Positions 54,394 through 62,749 of a DNA stretch of 64,000 bases are shown here, piece after piece. The stretch's first letter is position 1. The number at the start of each line of letters is the position of its first letter. Origin of the DNA: Pseudomonadota bacterium (GTDB lineage Bacteria > Pseudomonadota > Alphaproteobacteria > Rhizobiales > Hyphomicrobiaceae); the NCBI GenBank assembly GCA_023412805.1, contig JAEZRM010000116.1, positions 25,249 to 89,248 of the forward strand, written 5' to 3'. A program made the position numbers and the translations under genes. The notes beneath the pieces are model-generated. The model was not told where the DNA came from. It made no database searches and worked only from the letters and a program-made list of their open reading frames with translations.

Positions 54394-54542
54394 GATGAAA
54401 CTCCTCGAATGGTTAGATTGCAGGAGAACTGTTTCAACTTTGCTTTCAGAAAGCGAACAATTGTCTGCTTTCCCGGCAGGCGCGTTCTCTCGTGGCGTGC
54501 TGCCGATCCATTTCCATATTTGTAGGCGGCGGGCTTATCGAA

Positions 54543-54560
54543 ACTGTCGCATCGGACAGT
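54543..54560. promoter_or_regulatory. Lux-box-like palindrome 1
   Basis: ACTGTCGCATCGGACAGT: perfect 6-bp arms around 6 nt. Its core CTGTCGCATCGGACAG differs from the second site in the window (55422-55437) at few central positions. It lies between the divergent 219-residue protein gene and the luxR-type gene, about 150 and 165 nt from their starts. Confidence 0.65.
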
Positions 54561-54724
54561 AATGATGAATCGAGAATATCCGGACGCGTGACGACGGGTT
54601 GGCATGCGCGCTCGTGCCACGTTCGGGGTGTCGAAAGCTGGCAAAAGATCCATCGAATTTAATGGAGCGCGTTTACGCTGCCGTAGGTGCATTCGCGTAA
54701 GAATGATTGTCGGGAGCGGATGCG

Positions 54725-55417
54725 ATGAGAAGCCTGGAAGCACTCCTGCAGAATTTGGGCGTAACCGTTTCTGATGCCCAGGAACGGAGCCAGGGCGCCG
54801 CGTTCCTGCGCGTCGCCCGCGAAGCGTATCCGCTGTCGTCGGTTGTCTACATTGCGCTCAATATTCCTATTACGAGAGATACCTCGACGCGATTCATTCA
54901 CTGCGTTTACGCCGACTCCTGGGCCCGACACGCGACGAGCCGCGAGCGCGTGAATATCGGACGGCTAGGGCTCGCGTCGATTTTCGGTGCACACGACGAA
55001 TGCCCCGATTGCGACCCCGCGGCGGGCTTTAGTGTACGAGATCTTGCGATCGGGCTCAGTGACTATCATGGCGAATCGGCGGCTCTAGTCATCAGTGCCG
55101 ATGAGAGCATGGATGATTGGCCGTCCAGAAAGCCGGCAATCGAGCGGGAATTTTCCGCGCTTGGGCAGTATTTCCATCAGCATATGCTGCGTATTTTTGG
55201 GCGCGGCAGCGATAGGGCCATTATAGTTTCTGCGCGCGAGATTGATTGCCTGAAATGGATGGCCGCGGGCAAGACGGCGTGGGAGGTTAGCGCTATTCTC
55301 GGGATCAGCGAGAGGACGGTGCGGTTTCATCTCAATGCGGCCCGCGAGAAACTTCAGTGCACGACGACCACCCAGGCTGTTGCTAAAGCTGTTTCGCAGC
55401 AGCTCTTCGTTCCTTAA
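54725..55417 (+). CDS. LuxR-family regulator with autoinducer-binding-like domain
   Basis: 230 residues from MRSLEALLQNLGVTVSDAQE; the ATG at 54725 has GGAGCGG 6-8 nt upstream, while an earlier TTG (54707) does not. The N-terminal domain has the autoinducer-binding outline (CVYADSWARHATSRERVNIG). However, the conserved Asp-Pro pair that follows in TraR/LuxR proteins is replaced here (NIGRLG), so ligand binding may differ. The C-terminal LuxR helix-turn-helix is intact (SAREIDCLKWMAAGKTAWEV, then ILGISERTVRFHLNAAREKL). No luxI-type gene is nearby. Two lux-box-like palindromes flank the gene, making it the likely local regulator. Confidence 0.9.
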   Translation: MRSLEALLQNLGVTVSDAQERSQGAAFLRVAREAYPLSSVVYIALNIPITRDTSTRFIHCVYADSWARHATSRERVNIGRLGLASIFGAHDECPDCDPAAGFSVRDLAIGLSDYHGESAALVISADESMDDWPSRKPAIEREFSALGQYFHQHMLRIFGRGSDRAIIVSAREIDCLKWMAAGKTAWEVSAILGISERTVRFHLNAAREKLQCTTTTQAVAKAVSQQLFVP

Positions 55418-55421
55418 TAAC

Positions 55422-55437
55422 CTGTCGTATGCGACAG
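55422..55437. promoter_or_regulatory. Lux-box-like palindrome 2
   Basis: CTGTCGTATGCGACAG, perfect 6-bp arms, 4 nt after the luxR-type stop and 81 nt before the next start. It shares its arms and most of its centre with the site at 54544-54559. A further half-site (CGACAG) lies near 55449. Confidence 0.65.
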
Positions 55438-55517
55438 CTGACAGGAGCGACAGTTATTCGACCCCATCAATTCGCCTAAATTCCGTACCGATCAAACTTC
55501 GCAGATCGGAGGCGACG

Positions 55518-56048
55518 ATGTCAGCGTGCTCCCGGCAGTACGAATGCACAGGCGATGCAGAATGGGTAGAGGGCGAGGTGGCCGGCAAGCCGCATTTGGC
55601 TTCCCCTAGCTCATCGCGGGCGGCTCTCGAGGCCATGATCGATCGGGCGTTTCACATGCGTGTTCTGAAAGAGATCGCGCATATCTCGCAGAACTATCCT
55701 GAGCTGCCGCTGGTCCTGACTGAGCGAACGATCTCCATTCCGCGCACGATACCGGACGGGTTTGCCGTGTCGATCCACACGGAGCGCGGACATTATGTCG
55801 TTAAGCTTGGCGAGTGGCGAGACGAGTACGCGCTTGCTGACGAGGTCGTAGAACTGGTCGAGGCGGCGCTGCGCGGCGACATTCGCATTCGCATCGATAT
55901 CGATGCCCATGGCCAGCATCATATTGCGGAGCAGCGATTGCCGGACGGGCAGTGGATCAAGCTGCCCCATCATGATGAGACGCCCGGTGGAGCGCCGGGC
56001 GGGCCGACCCGAACGATCTTCCTCCGCAATGGAACTGGTTCGACCTGA
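55518..56048 (+). CDS. Protein of unknown function downstream of lux-box-like site
   Basis: 176 residues from MSACSRQYECTGDAEWVEGE; the ATG at 55518 has a GGAGG just upstream (GATCGGAGGCGACG), while the frame before it overlaps luxR. No known domain seen. The middle (VLTERTISIPRTIPDGFAVS, EYALADEVVELVEAALRGDI) looks folded, and the end is His/Pro/Gly-rich (GQHHIAEQRLPDGQWIKLPH). No signal peptide. The palindrome 81 nt upstream suggests joint control with the type I secretion operon. Confidence 0.75.
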   Translation: MSACSRQYECTGDAEWVEGEVAGKPHLASPSSSRAALEAMIDRAFHMRVLKEIAHISQNYPELPLVLTERTISIPRTIPDGFAVSIHTERGHYVVKLGEWRDEYALADEVVELVEAALRGDIRIRIDIDAHGQHHIAEQRLPDGQWIKLPHHDETPGGAPGGPTRTIFLRNGTGST

Positions 56049-56115
56049 ACTTGCCTGATGCGCGCGCCCGCGATCATGCGCTAACGTCCATCAAGCTTCA
56101 CGATGGACGTACACA

Positions 56116-56589
56116 ATGGATCCCATAAGGCTGCACGTGAACGGGGAGACGCGTGACGTAAGCGTCGATCCCGATACGCCTCTTCTCTATGTTCTGCGCA
56201 ATGACCTCGGTCTCAAGGGGACGCGAGCGGGTTGCGCAGAAGGGCAGTGCATGAGCTGCACTGTGCTGCTCGATGGCCGGCCGCAGACGGCTTGCATGGT
56301 GCCGGTCGGTTCTGTCGCCGGCCAGCGTGTGGAAACCGTTGAAACGCTCGTCCGTGATGGCGTCAACCATCCGCTTGTCGACAGTCTGCTCGAGGAGCAG
56401 GCAGGGCAGTGCGGATACTGTCTCGCCGGCATTCTCATGCGTGCCAAGGCGCTGCTGGATCGGAGCAGCGCGCCGAGCCGCCCTGAGATCGCTGCGGCGC
56501 TTGACGATCACCTCTGTCGCTGCGGTGCGCACGATCGCATTCTGCGCGCCATAGAGCGCGCGGCTGCTATGGGGAGGGCGCGCGCATGA
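56116..56589 (+). CDS. 2Fe-2S subunit of isoquinoline-oxidoreductase-type molybdenum hydroxylase
   Basis: 157 residues with both cluster motifs: GLKGTRAGCAEGQCMSCTVL near the N-terminus and GQCGYCLAGILMRAKALL with HLCRCGAHDRIL at the C-terminal part. It is similar to IorA and nicotinate dehydrogenase small subunits and transfers electrons from the molybdenum subunit. It overlaps the large subunit gene by 4 nt (ATGA). No FAD subunit or cytochrome c subunit gene is adjacent, so the electron acceptor is unclear. Confidence 0.92.
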   Translation: MDPIRLHVNGETRDVSVDPDTPLLYVLRNDLGLKGTRAGCAEGQCMSCTVLLDGRPQTACMVPVGSVAGQRVETVETLVRDGVNHPLVDSLLEEQAGQCGYCLAGILMRAKALLDRSSAPSRPEIAAALDDHLCRCGAHDRILRAIERAAAMGRARA

Positions 56590-58688
56590 GTACGATCGCG
56601 TCGTCTCCCAGCTTGAATGACAACCCGCGCTGCTGCGATTGGATTGACCTTTCACGCGAAGGTGTCGTCGTCCTTAAATCCGGTAAGGTCGAGATCGGCC
56701 AGGGCATCGCCACCGCCCTCGTGCAAATAGCAGCCGACGAGCTGGACGTTGCACCTGATAGCGTTGCGCTCATCGCGGGCCACACGGCGCTCGGTCCGCT
56801 CGAAGCCGGCACGTCCAGCAGCCTTTCCATCGAGACCGGTGGGCGCGCGGTTCGCCTCGCGGCATCTGCGACGCGGGCGCTCCTTCTCGCGGAAGCCGCC
56901 AAGCTCCTGCAGGCCCCACCCGAGAGCCTCACCGTCGAACAGGGGCGTATTGTTGCCAATGGCCGCGAGACGGACCTCAGCTACTGGTCGCTCGCCCCGT
57001 CGGTCGATCTGGCAGCGCCTGTTCTCGACCACGCACGACCGAAGATGCCCGCCGAGCGGCGTATCGCGGGCACGTCGATGCCGCGCATCGACCTCGCGGC
57101 CAAGGCTACCGGCCCCGGCTTTATTCATGACATCGAACTGCCGGGCATGCTGCATGGGCGCACGCTCGATCCACCGGCCTCGGGGCGGCGTCTCGAAGCC
57201 TTTGATGAGGTGGCCCTCAAGCGCGCCTTTCCGAAAGTGCAGTTGGTCCGCGATGGTTCGTTTGTCGGCATTATCGCGGAGCAGGAGGACGTCGCTATCC
57301 GCGCAATCGTGCAGGCCGCAAAGTTCGCAACTTGGTCGCAAGGCTTCACAGTGCCCTCTCTTATGCGAGAAGCCGTCGAGGCTGATCCGGCGGAGCCCGA
57401 ACTCGTCATCGAGAAGGGTAATGTCACTTCAGCAGCAGGGCGCACGTTCGCGACCGAGATCGAACGGCCATACATCGCGCACGCATCGATCGCGCCCTCG
57501 TGTGCCATTGCCGTCTGGCGCGGCGATGCGCTCGAAATCCATTCCCATAGCCAGGCGGCGCACGACATGCGCGCGCCTCTTGCCAAGGCACTGGGCATCG
57601 ATGCGGGCAATGTCGTTGTCATTCATGTGCCTGGCGCCGGTACGTACGGTCATTCCGGTCAGGACGACGCGGCCTACGAAGCAGCCATGCTCGCGCGTGC
57701 GGTGCCGGGGCGCCCTGTGCGCGTGCTGTGGTCGCGTGCGGCTGATTTCTCACTTGCGCCGCTAGGACCCGGCGCGATCGTGAAGGCTGAAGCCAAGGTC
57801 AGTGCGGAAGGCCGCATCACAGCATTCACCCTTCAAGCTCAGAGCCAGGCGCACGTATCGCGACCTGGTCGCGGCGGGACCATCAATCTCGTCGCGGCCG
57901 AGCGTCTGGCCGTGCCCTTGGAAAAGAAATCGCCGCCCGATGTCCCGCTCGATCGGGGTGGCGGCGCGGACCGCAATGCAATCCCGCTCTACGCTTTCCC
58001 GAACATTCACATCTCGAAGCGCATTCTGCGGAATCTGCCATACCGTACGTCGGCTTTGCGCGCGCTCGGCGGTCACGCGAACATCTTCGCCATCGAGACG
58101 CTGATGGACGATATAGCGGCGGAGATCGGTGCCGATCCGGTCGCACTTCGAGTCAAGCATCTCGAGGACCGGCGCGCCGTCGAGGTGATCGAGAGGGCAG
58201 CGGAGATGGCGGGATGGCCCGGCCCTCAAACTCAGGGCGAGGGGCTCGGCATTGGCTTCTGCCAGTACAAGAACCGGAGTGCGTATTGCGCCGTGGTTCT
58301 GCGCGTCGTGTGCGACGAGCGCGTCCGCGTCACCCACGCCTGGGCGGCGGCCGATGCTGGTGAGGCCATCAATCCCGATGGCATCAAGAACCAGATCGAG
58401 GGCAGCATCATCCAATCCACGAGCTGGACGCTCAAGGAGCGGGTGAGCTTCGAGGGCGACGCCGTCACGACGCGTGATTGGGAAGGCTATCCCATTCTGC
58501 GCTTTTCGGAGGTGCCGGAAATCAAGGTGGATTTGATCGTGCGGCCGGAGCTGCCGGGATTGGGCGTAGGCGAGGTCGCCATGGGCCCGACGGCGGCAGC
58601 CATCGGAAATGGTGTGCGCCGCGCGCTCGGCATCCGCGTCCGGAGCCTCCCCATTACGCGCGACGCGATCCTCGCCGCTGCAACTTAG
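56586..58688 (+). CDS. Molybdopterin-binding subunit, IorB/nicotinate-dehydrogenase type
   Basis: 700 residues with the domain order of the isoquinoline 1-oxidoreductase family. It opens with VVVLKSGKVEIGQGIATALV (the molybdopterin GQG motif near the N-terminus). Further on are IAGTSMPRIDLAAKATGPGF and GTYGHSGQDDAAYEAAMLAR, and the C-terminal LGVGEVAMGPTAAAIGNGVR holds the catalytic glutamate. It is unlike the CoxL-type subunit at 6756-9056, so it is a second, separate hydroxylase. It hydroxylates an N-heterocycle or aldehyde-like substrate that cannot be specified. Confidence 0.9.
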   Translation: MSTIASSPSLNDNPRCCDWIDLSREGVVVLKSGKVEIGQGIATALVQIAADELDVAPDSVALIAGHTALGPLEAGTSSSLSIETGGRAVRLAASATRALLLAEAAKLLQAPPESLTVEQGRIVANGRETDLSYWSLAPSVDLAAPVLDHARPKMPAERRIAGTSMPRIDLAAKATGPGFIHDIELPGMLHGRTLDPPASGRRLEAFDEVALKRAFPKVQLVRDGSFVGIIAEQEDVAIRAIVQAAKFATWSQGFTVPSLMREAVEADPAEPELVIEKGNVTSAAGRTFATEIERPYIAHASIAPSCAIAVWRGDALEIHSHSQAAHDMRAPLAKALGIDAGNVVVIHVPGAGTYGHSGQDDAAYEAAMLARAVPGRPVRVLWSRAADFSLAPLGPGAIVKAEAKVSAEGRITAFTLQAQSQAHVSRPGRGGTINLVAAERLAVPLEKKSPPDVPLDRGGGADRNAIPLYAFPNIHISKRILRNLPYRTSALRALGGHANIFAIETLMDDIAAEIGADPVALRVKHLEDRRAVEVIERAAEMAGWPGPQTQGEGLGIGFCQYKNRSAYCAVVLRVVCDERVRVTHAWAAADAGEAINPDGIKNQIEGSIIQSTSWTLKERVSFEGDAVTTRDWEGYPILRFSEVPEIKVDLIVRPELPGLGVGEVAMGPTAAAIGNGVRRALGIRVRSLPITRDAILAAAT

Positions 58689-58792
58689 TAAACTGCTACG
58701 GACGTCGAGGGCGCGCAGCACCTCCGTGTTCTCGACGCGTTCCAGTCCTACCGGGTAGGCGGGCCGGGGCAGGGCGCAGTTTGTCCGTGTCA

Positions 58793-58818
58793 GGAACTAT
58801 CTGGAGCATGCTATCGTT
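58793..58818 (+). promoter_or_regulatory. EcfG-type promoter match (GGAAC-N17-CGTT) upstream of ku
   Basis: GGAAC at 58793-58797 and CGTT at 58815-58818, spacer 17 nt, 53 nt before the ku start in the 182-nt gap after the hydroxylase gene. Stress-sigma control of Ku/LigD genes is known in Sinorhizobium, so context and sequence agree. Confidence 0.7.
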
Positions 58819-58870
58819 TTGTCTTGAGGTTCTCCGATTATCCGCCCCTACTGCCTGCGAGTGCCGCGTC

Positions 58871-59728
58871 ATGCCGAAGCAAGCACGTGCCTATTGGAAG
58901 GGCTTTCTCCGCCTCTCGCTCGTTTCGATTCCGGTCGAGATTTACAACGCCGTCGAGTCGAAATCCGAGATCTCGTTCCGACAGATCCACAAGCCGTCCG
59001 GGCGGCGCATCAATTACGAGAAGGTCGTGCCCGGTGTCGGCAAGGTGGAGAACAAAGACATCGTCAAAGGCTACGAGGTCGATACCGACACGTATGTAAC
59101 GCTCGAGCCTGAGGAGGTAGATGCCGTCAAGCTCGAGAGCAAGAAGACGATCGACATCGCCCAGTTCGTCGACGTCGCCGAGATCGACTGGCGCTACTTC
59201 GAGCGACCCTACTACATCGTGCCGGCAGATGAAGTCGCGAGCGAAGGCTACGCGGTCATTCGCGACGCCATGCGCAAGACGGGCAAGGCGGGGCTCGCCC
59301 AGGTTACGATCGGTGGGCGCGAGTGGCTGGTCGCGATCGCACCACTGGATGATGGCCTCGTCATGGTCATGCTGCGCTATGGCGATGAGCTGCGCGATGC
59401 GGGCGATTACTTCGACGAAATTCCGAAGAGCAAACCGGACAAGGAAATGGTGGACCTCGCTGCCGAACTCATCGGCCGCAAGACCTCCGCGTTCGATGCC
59501 GCGAAGTTCGAGGATCACTACGCGACGGCGCTGAAGGCGCTCATCAAGGACAAGCTCAAGGGCCGGCGGATCGTTGCGCACGCCGAAGACGAGCGCCCCA
59601 AAGGCGCGAACGTGGTCGATCTCATGGAAGCACTCCGCCGCAGTGTGGGTGGCGGCAAGAAGCCGGCTGCGAAGGCCGCGCCGAAGCGGCGTGCAAAGCC
59701 GAAGCCTTCCGGTCGGCGGGCCGGCTAG
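58871..59728 (+). CDS. ku: Ku family DNA end-binding protein
   Basis: 285 residues from MPKQARAYWKGFLRLSLVSI (ATG 58871), the typical bacterial Ku opening. The Ku core spans about residues 5-250 with RQIHKPSGRRINYEKVVPG and DWRYFERPYYIVPADEVASE, ending in a lysine/arginine-rich tail (KKPAAKAAPKRRAKPKPSGR). It binds double-strand breaks as a homodimer and recruits LigD for end joining. It is the first gene of a three-gene unit with ligD and a separate ligase. Confidence 0.96.
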   Translation: MPKQARAYWKGFLRLSLVSIPVEIYNAVESKSEISFRQIHKPSGRRINYEKVVPGVGKVENKDIVKGYEVDTDTYVTLEPEEVDAVKLESKKTIDIAQFVDVAEIDWRYFERPYYIVPADEVASEGYAVIRDAMRKTGKAGLAQVTIGGREWLVAIAPLDDGLVMVMLRYGDELRDAGDYFDEIPKSKPDKEMVDLAAELIGRKTSAFDAAKFEDHYATALKALIKDKLKGRRIVAHAEDERPKGANVVDLMEALRRSVGGGKKPAAKAAPKRRAKPKPSGRRAG

Positions 59729-59741
59729 CGGATAGGTGGCG

Positions 59742-61376
59742 ATGGCGGGCAAGAAACTCTCCGAGTACCGTGCGCGCCGCGATTTCACGAAGACGGCCGA
59801 GCCGAGCGGCACGCGCGCGATCAAGTCGGCCGAGTATCCGCGCTTCGTCATTCAGAAGCACGACGCGACGCGTCTGCACTACGATCTTCGCCTCGAAGTC
59901 GACGGCGTGCTCAAATCCTGGGCCGTGACGCGTGGGCCATCGCTCGATCCGAGTGACAAGCGCCTCGCCGTCGAGGTGGAGGATCATCCGCTCGACTATG
60001 GTGATTTCGAAGGAACGATCCCGGAGAAGGAATACGGCGGCGGCACGGTGATGCTCTGGGACCGCGGCTTCTGGACACCGGAAGGTGATAAATCCGTCGA
60101 GGCCATGCTTCGCGATGGCGATTTGAAATTTGTGGTCGCGGGCGAAAAGCTCAAGGGCAGCTGGGTGCTCGTGCGCATGGCGGGCGACCGCTATGGCGGC
60201 AAGCGGACGAACTGGCTGCTCATCAAACATCGCGACAAATGGGCGCGTACGAATGCGCAGGGCGATGTGCTGAACAAGGATCGCTCTGTAGCCTCCGGAC
60301 GCACGATGGCACAGATCGCCGCGGGAAAGGGCGAGAGTCCGAGCGCGTTCATGAGCCGGCGCGGGCGCGCATTCGAGCCCGATGCCGTGTGGAGTACCGC
60401 CGACAAACCCGCGACGCCGGTGCGCCGCGCATCAGCACGCACACGCAGCAGTGCTAAGCGCTCATCGTCAGCCAAAAGCGCTGACGGCGTTCTCGGCATT
60501 GCGATCTCTAAGCCCCAGAAGGTGCTCTGGCCAGCCGACGGTGACACGCGGGCCGTCACCAAACTCGATCTCGCGCACTACCTTGCCGACGTCGGCCCGT
60601 GGATGCTCCCTCATATCGAGGGGCGGCCGTGCTCGCTGCTCCGCGCGCCGGACGGCATAGATGGCCAGACTTTCTTTCAGCGTCATGCCAAGCTCGGCCT
60701 CGACGAGATCACCGAGATCAAGATCGCAGGCGATCGCGAGCCCTACGTGCAGATCGATACCCCCGAGGGGCTGGTCGCCATGGGGCAGATGGGTACGCTC
60801 GAGTTTCATCCATGGAACAATGCGCCTGACAAACCGGACGTGCCCGGCCGCCTCGTCTTCGATCTCGACCCGGGACCCGATGTACCCTTCGATGACGTCG
60901 TCGCTGCTGCGCGCGAGCTCAAGACGCGCGTCGAGGCGTGTGGCCTCGTCGCATTCTGCAAGACGACAGGTGGCAAGGGACTTCATGTCGTGACACCGGT
61001 CCGTGTCACGGCACGCGATGCCATCGGCTGGGACGAGGCCAAGATGTTTGCGCAGACGCTCTGCGCGGGCATGGCTGAAGATCGACCGGGGCGCTATTTG
61101 ATCAAGATGACGAAGTCGCTGCGCAAGGGGCGCATTTTCCTGGACTATCTCCGCAACGACGCGAAGGCGACGGCGGTAGCGCCGCTTTCGCCGCGCGCGC
61201 GTCCCGGAGCAACCGTGTCGATGCCGCTGACGTGGGATCAAGTCCGCGTCGGCCTCGATCCAAAGCGCTTCAATGTGTGGACGGCGTCGAAGCTCCTCGC
61301 GCGCTCGCCCGCATGGAAGGAATACCGCACGAGCGCCCGTTCGCTGAAGGCCGCCATCAGGAAGCTGGTCACGTAG
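59742..61376 (+). CDS. ligD: LigD-type protein with phosphoesterase and polymerase domains, no ligase domain
   Basis: 544 residues; ATG 59742 has AGGTGG upstream. The N-terminal 3'-phosphoesterase domain (about 25-170) has RFVIQKHDATRLHYDLRLEV and EGTIPEKEYGGGTVMLWDRG. A Ser/Ala/Arg linker follows, then the primase-like polymerase domain (about 245-530) with LVFDLDPGPDVPFDDVV (catalytic Asp pair) and KTTGGKGLHVVTPV. The ATP-dependent ligase domain is absent; it is encoded by the next gene, 8 nt downstream. Together they make a split LigD that trims, fills and seals ends held by Ku. Confidence 0.93.
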   Translation: MAGKKLSEYRARRDFTKTAEPSGTRAIKSAEYPRFVIQKHDATRLHYDLRLEVDGVLKSWAVTRGPSLDPSDKRLAVEVEDHPLDYGDFEGTIPEKEYGGGTVMLWDRGFWTPEGDKSVEAMLRDGDLKFVVAGEKLKGSWVLVRMAGDRYGGKRTNWLLIKHRDKWARTNAQGDVLNKDRSVASGRTMAQIAAGKGESPSAFMSRRGRAFEPDAVWSTADKPATPVRRASARTRSSAKRSSSAKSADGVLGIAISKPQKVLWPADGDTRAVTKLDLAHYLADVGPWMLPHIEGRPCSLLRAPDGIDGQTFFQRHAKLGLDEITEIKIAGDREPYVQIDTPEGLVAMGQMGTLEFHPWNNAPDKPDVPGRLVFDLDPGPDVPFDDVVAAARELKTRVEACGLVAFCKTTGGKGLHVVTPVRVTARDAIGWDEAKMFAQTLCAGMAEDRPGRYLIKMTKSLRKGRIFLDYLRNDAKATAVAPLSPRARPGATVSMPLTWDQVRVGLDPKRFNVWTASKLLARSPAWKEYRTSARSLKAAIRKLVT

Positions 61377-61384
61377 GACTCCGC

Positions 61385-62401
61385 ATGGCGCGCGCGCAGC
61401 AGAAGCTCAGCGTTCCCAAGAAGGCTGTTCCCGGCGGCAAAGCGGGCCCGCTTCCTGATTTCGTGCCGCCCTGTCTTGCTGAGCGCCAAAAGAATGTGCC
61501 TGAGGGAGACGAGTGGCTACATGAAATCAAGTTCGACGGTTACCGCCTCGAAGCACGCCTTCACAGAGGCGAGGTTACGCTCTTCACGCGCAATAATCTT
61601 GACTGGACGAAGCGCTTTCCGCGTGTCGCCAAAGTGCTTTCTACGCTGAATGTGGAGACGGCACTTCTCGATGGCGAGGTCGTCGTCGAGCGCGAGGACG
61701 GTACAACCAGCTTTTCCGAGCTGGTGGCGGATCTCAAGTCGGGAAATCGCGGCCGCACGGTCTTCTACGCTTTCGATCTTCTCTATCTCAATGGGATGGA
61801 TCTCCGTGGTGCTACGCTGATCGAGCGCAAAAGCGTGCTGGCTACCCTGCTCAAAGGGCGAAAGAGCGGGGCCTTGCGATTGAGCGAACACCTCACGGGC
61901 TCGGGGCGGCAGATGCTCGATGAAGCCTGCAAGCTCGGTCTCGAAGGCATCATTTCCAAGCTCGCGGACAGTCCGTATCGCTCAGGACGGACGGGCGACT
62001 GGATCAAGATCACGTGTCACCTGACCGATGAGTTCATCATCGGCGGATACGTGGATTCGACGGCTCAGAAGAAGGCGATCGGCGCGCTCGTACTCGGCAG
62101 GTATCGGCACGGCAAGCTCCAATACATGGGACGTGTCGGTACGGGCTTCAGTCGCGCCGTTGCGGCGGAGCTTTGGCAGACGGCTCAGTCGCGACGCAGA
62201 GCGACGTCGCCATTCGCTGAGGCGCTCGATCCATTGCAGCGCCGCGGTGTGGTCTGGATCAGGCCCGAGCTTGTCGCCGACATCGAATATCGCGCGCTGA
62301 CCGGCGATGGCCTTCTCCGGCACGCGGCCTTCAAAGGGCTCAGAGAGGATAAGACCGCGAACTCGGAGCGCGCAGCATCGAGAAGCCGTGCCTTGCGCTG
62401 A
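61385..62401 (+). CDS. ATP-dependent DNA ligase (separate LigD ligase module)
   Basis: 338 residues. The nucleotidyl-transfer motif EIKFDGYRLEARL holds the active-site lysine (KxDGxR). ALLDGEVVVEREDGTTSF and YAFDLLYLNGMDLRG, then GLEGIISKLADSPYRSGRTG, are the further ligase motifs, and the C-terminal OB fold contains VGTGFSRAVAAELW. ATG 61385 lies 8 nt after the PE-Pol stop. It seals breaks in non-homologous end joining. It resembles the ligase domain of LigD rather than stand-alone LigC-type ligases in the motif wording. Confidence 0.93.
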   Translation: MARAQQKLSVPKKAVPGGKAGPLPDFVPPCLAERQKNVPEGDEWLHEIKFDGYRLEARLHRGEVTLFTRNNLDWTKRFPRVAKVLSTLNVETALLDGEVVVEREDGTTSFSELVADLKSGNRGRTVFYAFDLLYLNGMDLRGATLIERKSVLATLLKGRKSGALRLSEHLTGSGRQMLDEACKLGLEGIISKLADSPYRSGRTGDWIKITCHLTDEFIIGGYVDSTAQKKAIGALVLGRYRHGKLQYMGRVGTGFSRAVAAELWQTAQSRRRATSPFAEALDPLQRRGVVWIRPELVADIEYRALTGDGLLRHAAFKGLREDKTANSERAASRSRALR

Positions 62402-62402
62402 C

Positions 62403-62423
62403 GGGGCGTCGCGCGAACGCCCC
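62403..62423. terminator. Hairpin between convergent ligase and monooxygenase-fold genes
   Basis: Inverted repeat GGGGCGT/ACGCCCC (7 bp, 7-nt loop) starting 2 nt after the ligase stop and before the stop of the convergent gene. No U-run, so termination is likely but not certain. Confidence 0.4.
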
Positions 62424-62434
62424 AGCTGGGTGCC

Positions 62435-62749
62435 CTAGCTGGGCGCCATGATCTCGTCTTCATCCGCGACGGCGAAGCGTGATACGGTAACGGTGGCGAC
62501 ATGCCTCATGAGCACGGGCAACCACAGCTTCTCCAGATCGCCGCTTCTATGCTGGTCGAGGGCGTGCTCGTCGGCATACTCTTCGTGAAGGGTGAAGAGG
62601 AGTGGGTCCGATGGCGAGCGCAAGTACGTGAGGAACGTACACCCCGGCTCCTCGTCGAGAACTGCCGCGATGTAGCTTTGCAGAAGCGCCTCGAATCTAT
62701 CGCTGCCGCCTTCCTTCACGTGAACCTTTCGGTAGAAGCCGATTGCCAT
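62435..62749 (-). CDS. Antibiotic biosynthesis monooxygenase (ABM)-fold protein
   Basis: 104 residues from MAIGFYRKVHVKEGGSDRFE; ATG 62749 has GGGGGG 4-9 nt upstream, better than ATGs further up. The short ferredoxin-like fold with EEPGCTFLTYLRSPSDPLLF and FTLHEEYADEHALDQHRSG matches YgiN/ABM quinol-monooxygenase-type proteins. It may oxidise small quinols or be a quorum-signal/haem-type relative; no substrate can be named. Confidence 0.82.
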   Translation of the reverse strand: MAIGFYRKVHVKEGGSDRFEALLQSYIAAVLDEEPGCTFLTYLRSPSDPLLFTLHEEYADEHALDQHRSGDLEKLWLPVLMRHVATVTVSRFAVADEDEIMAPS

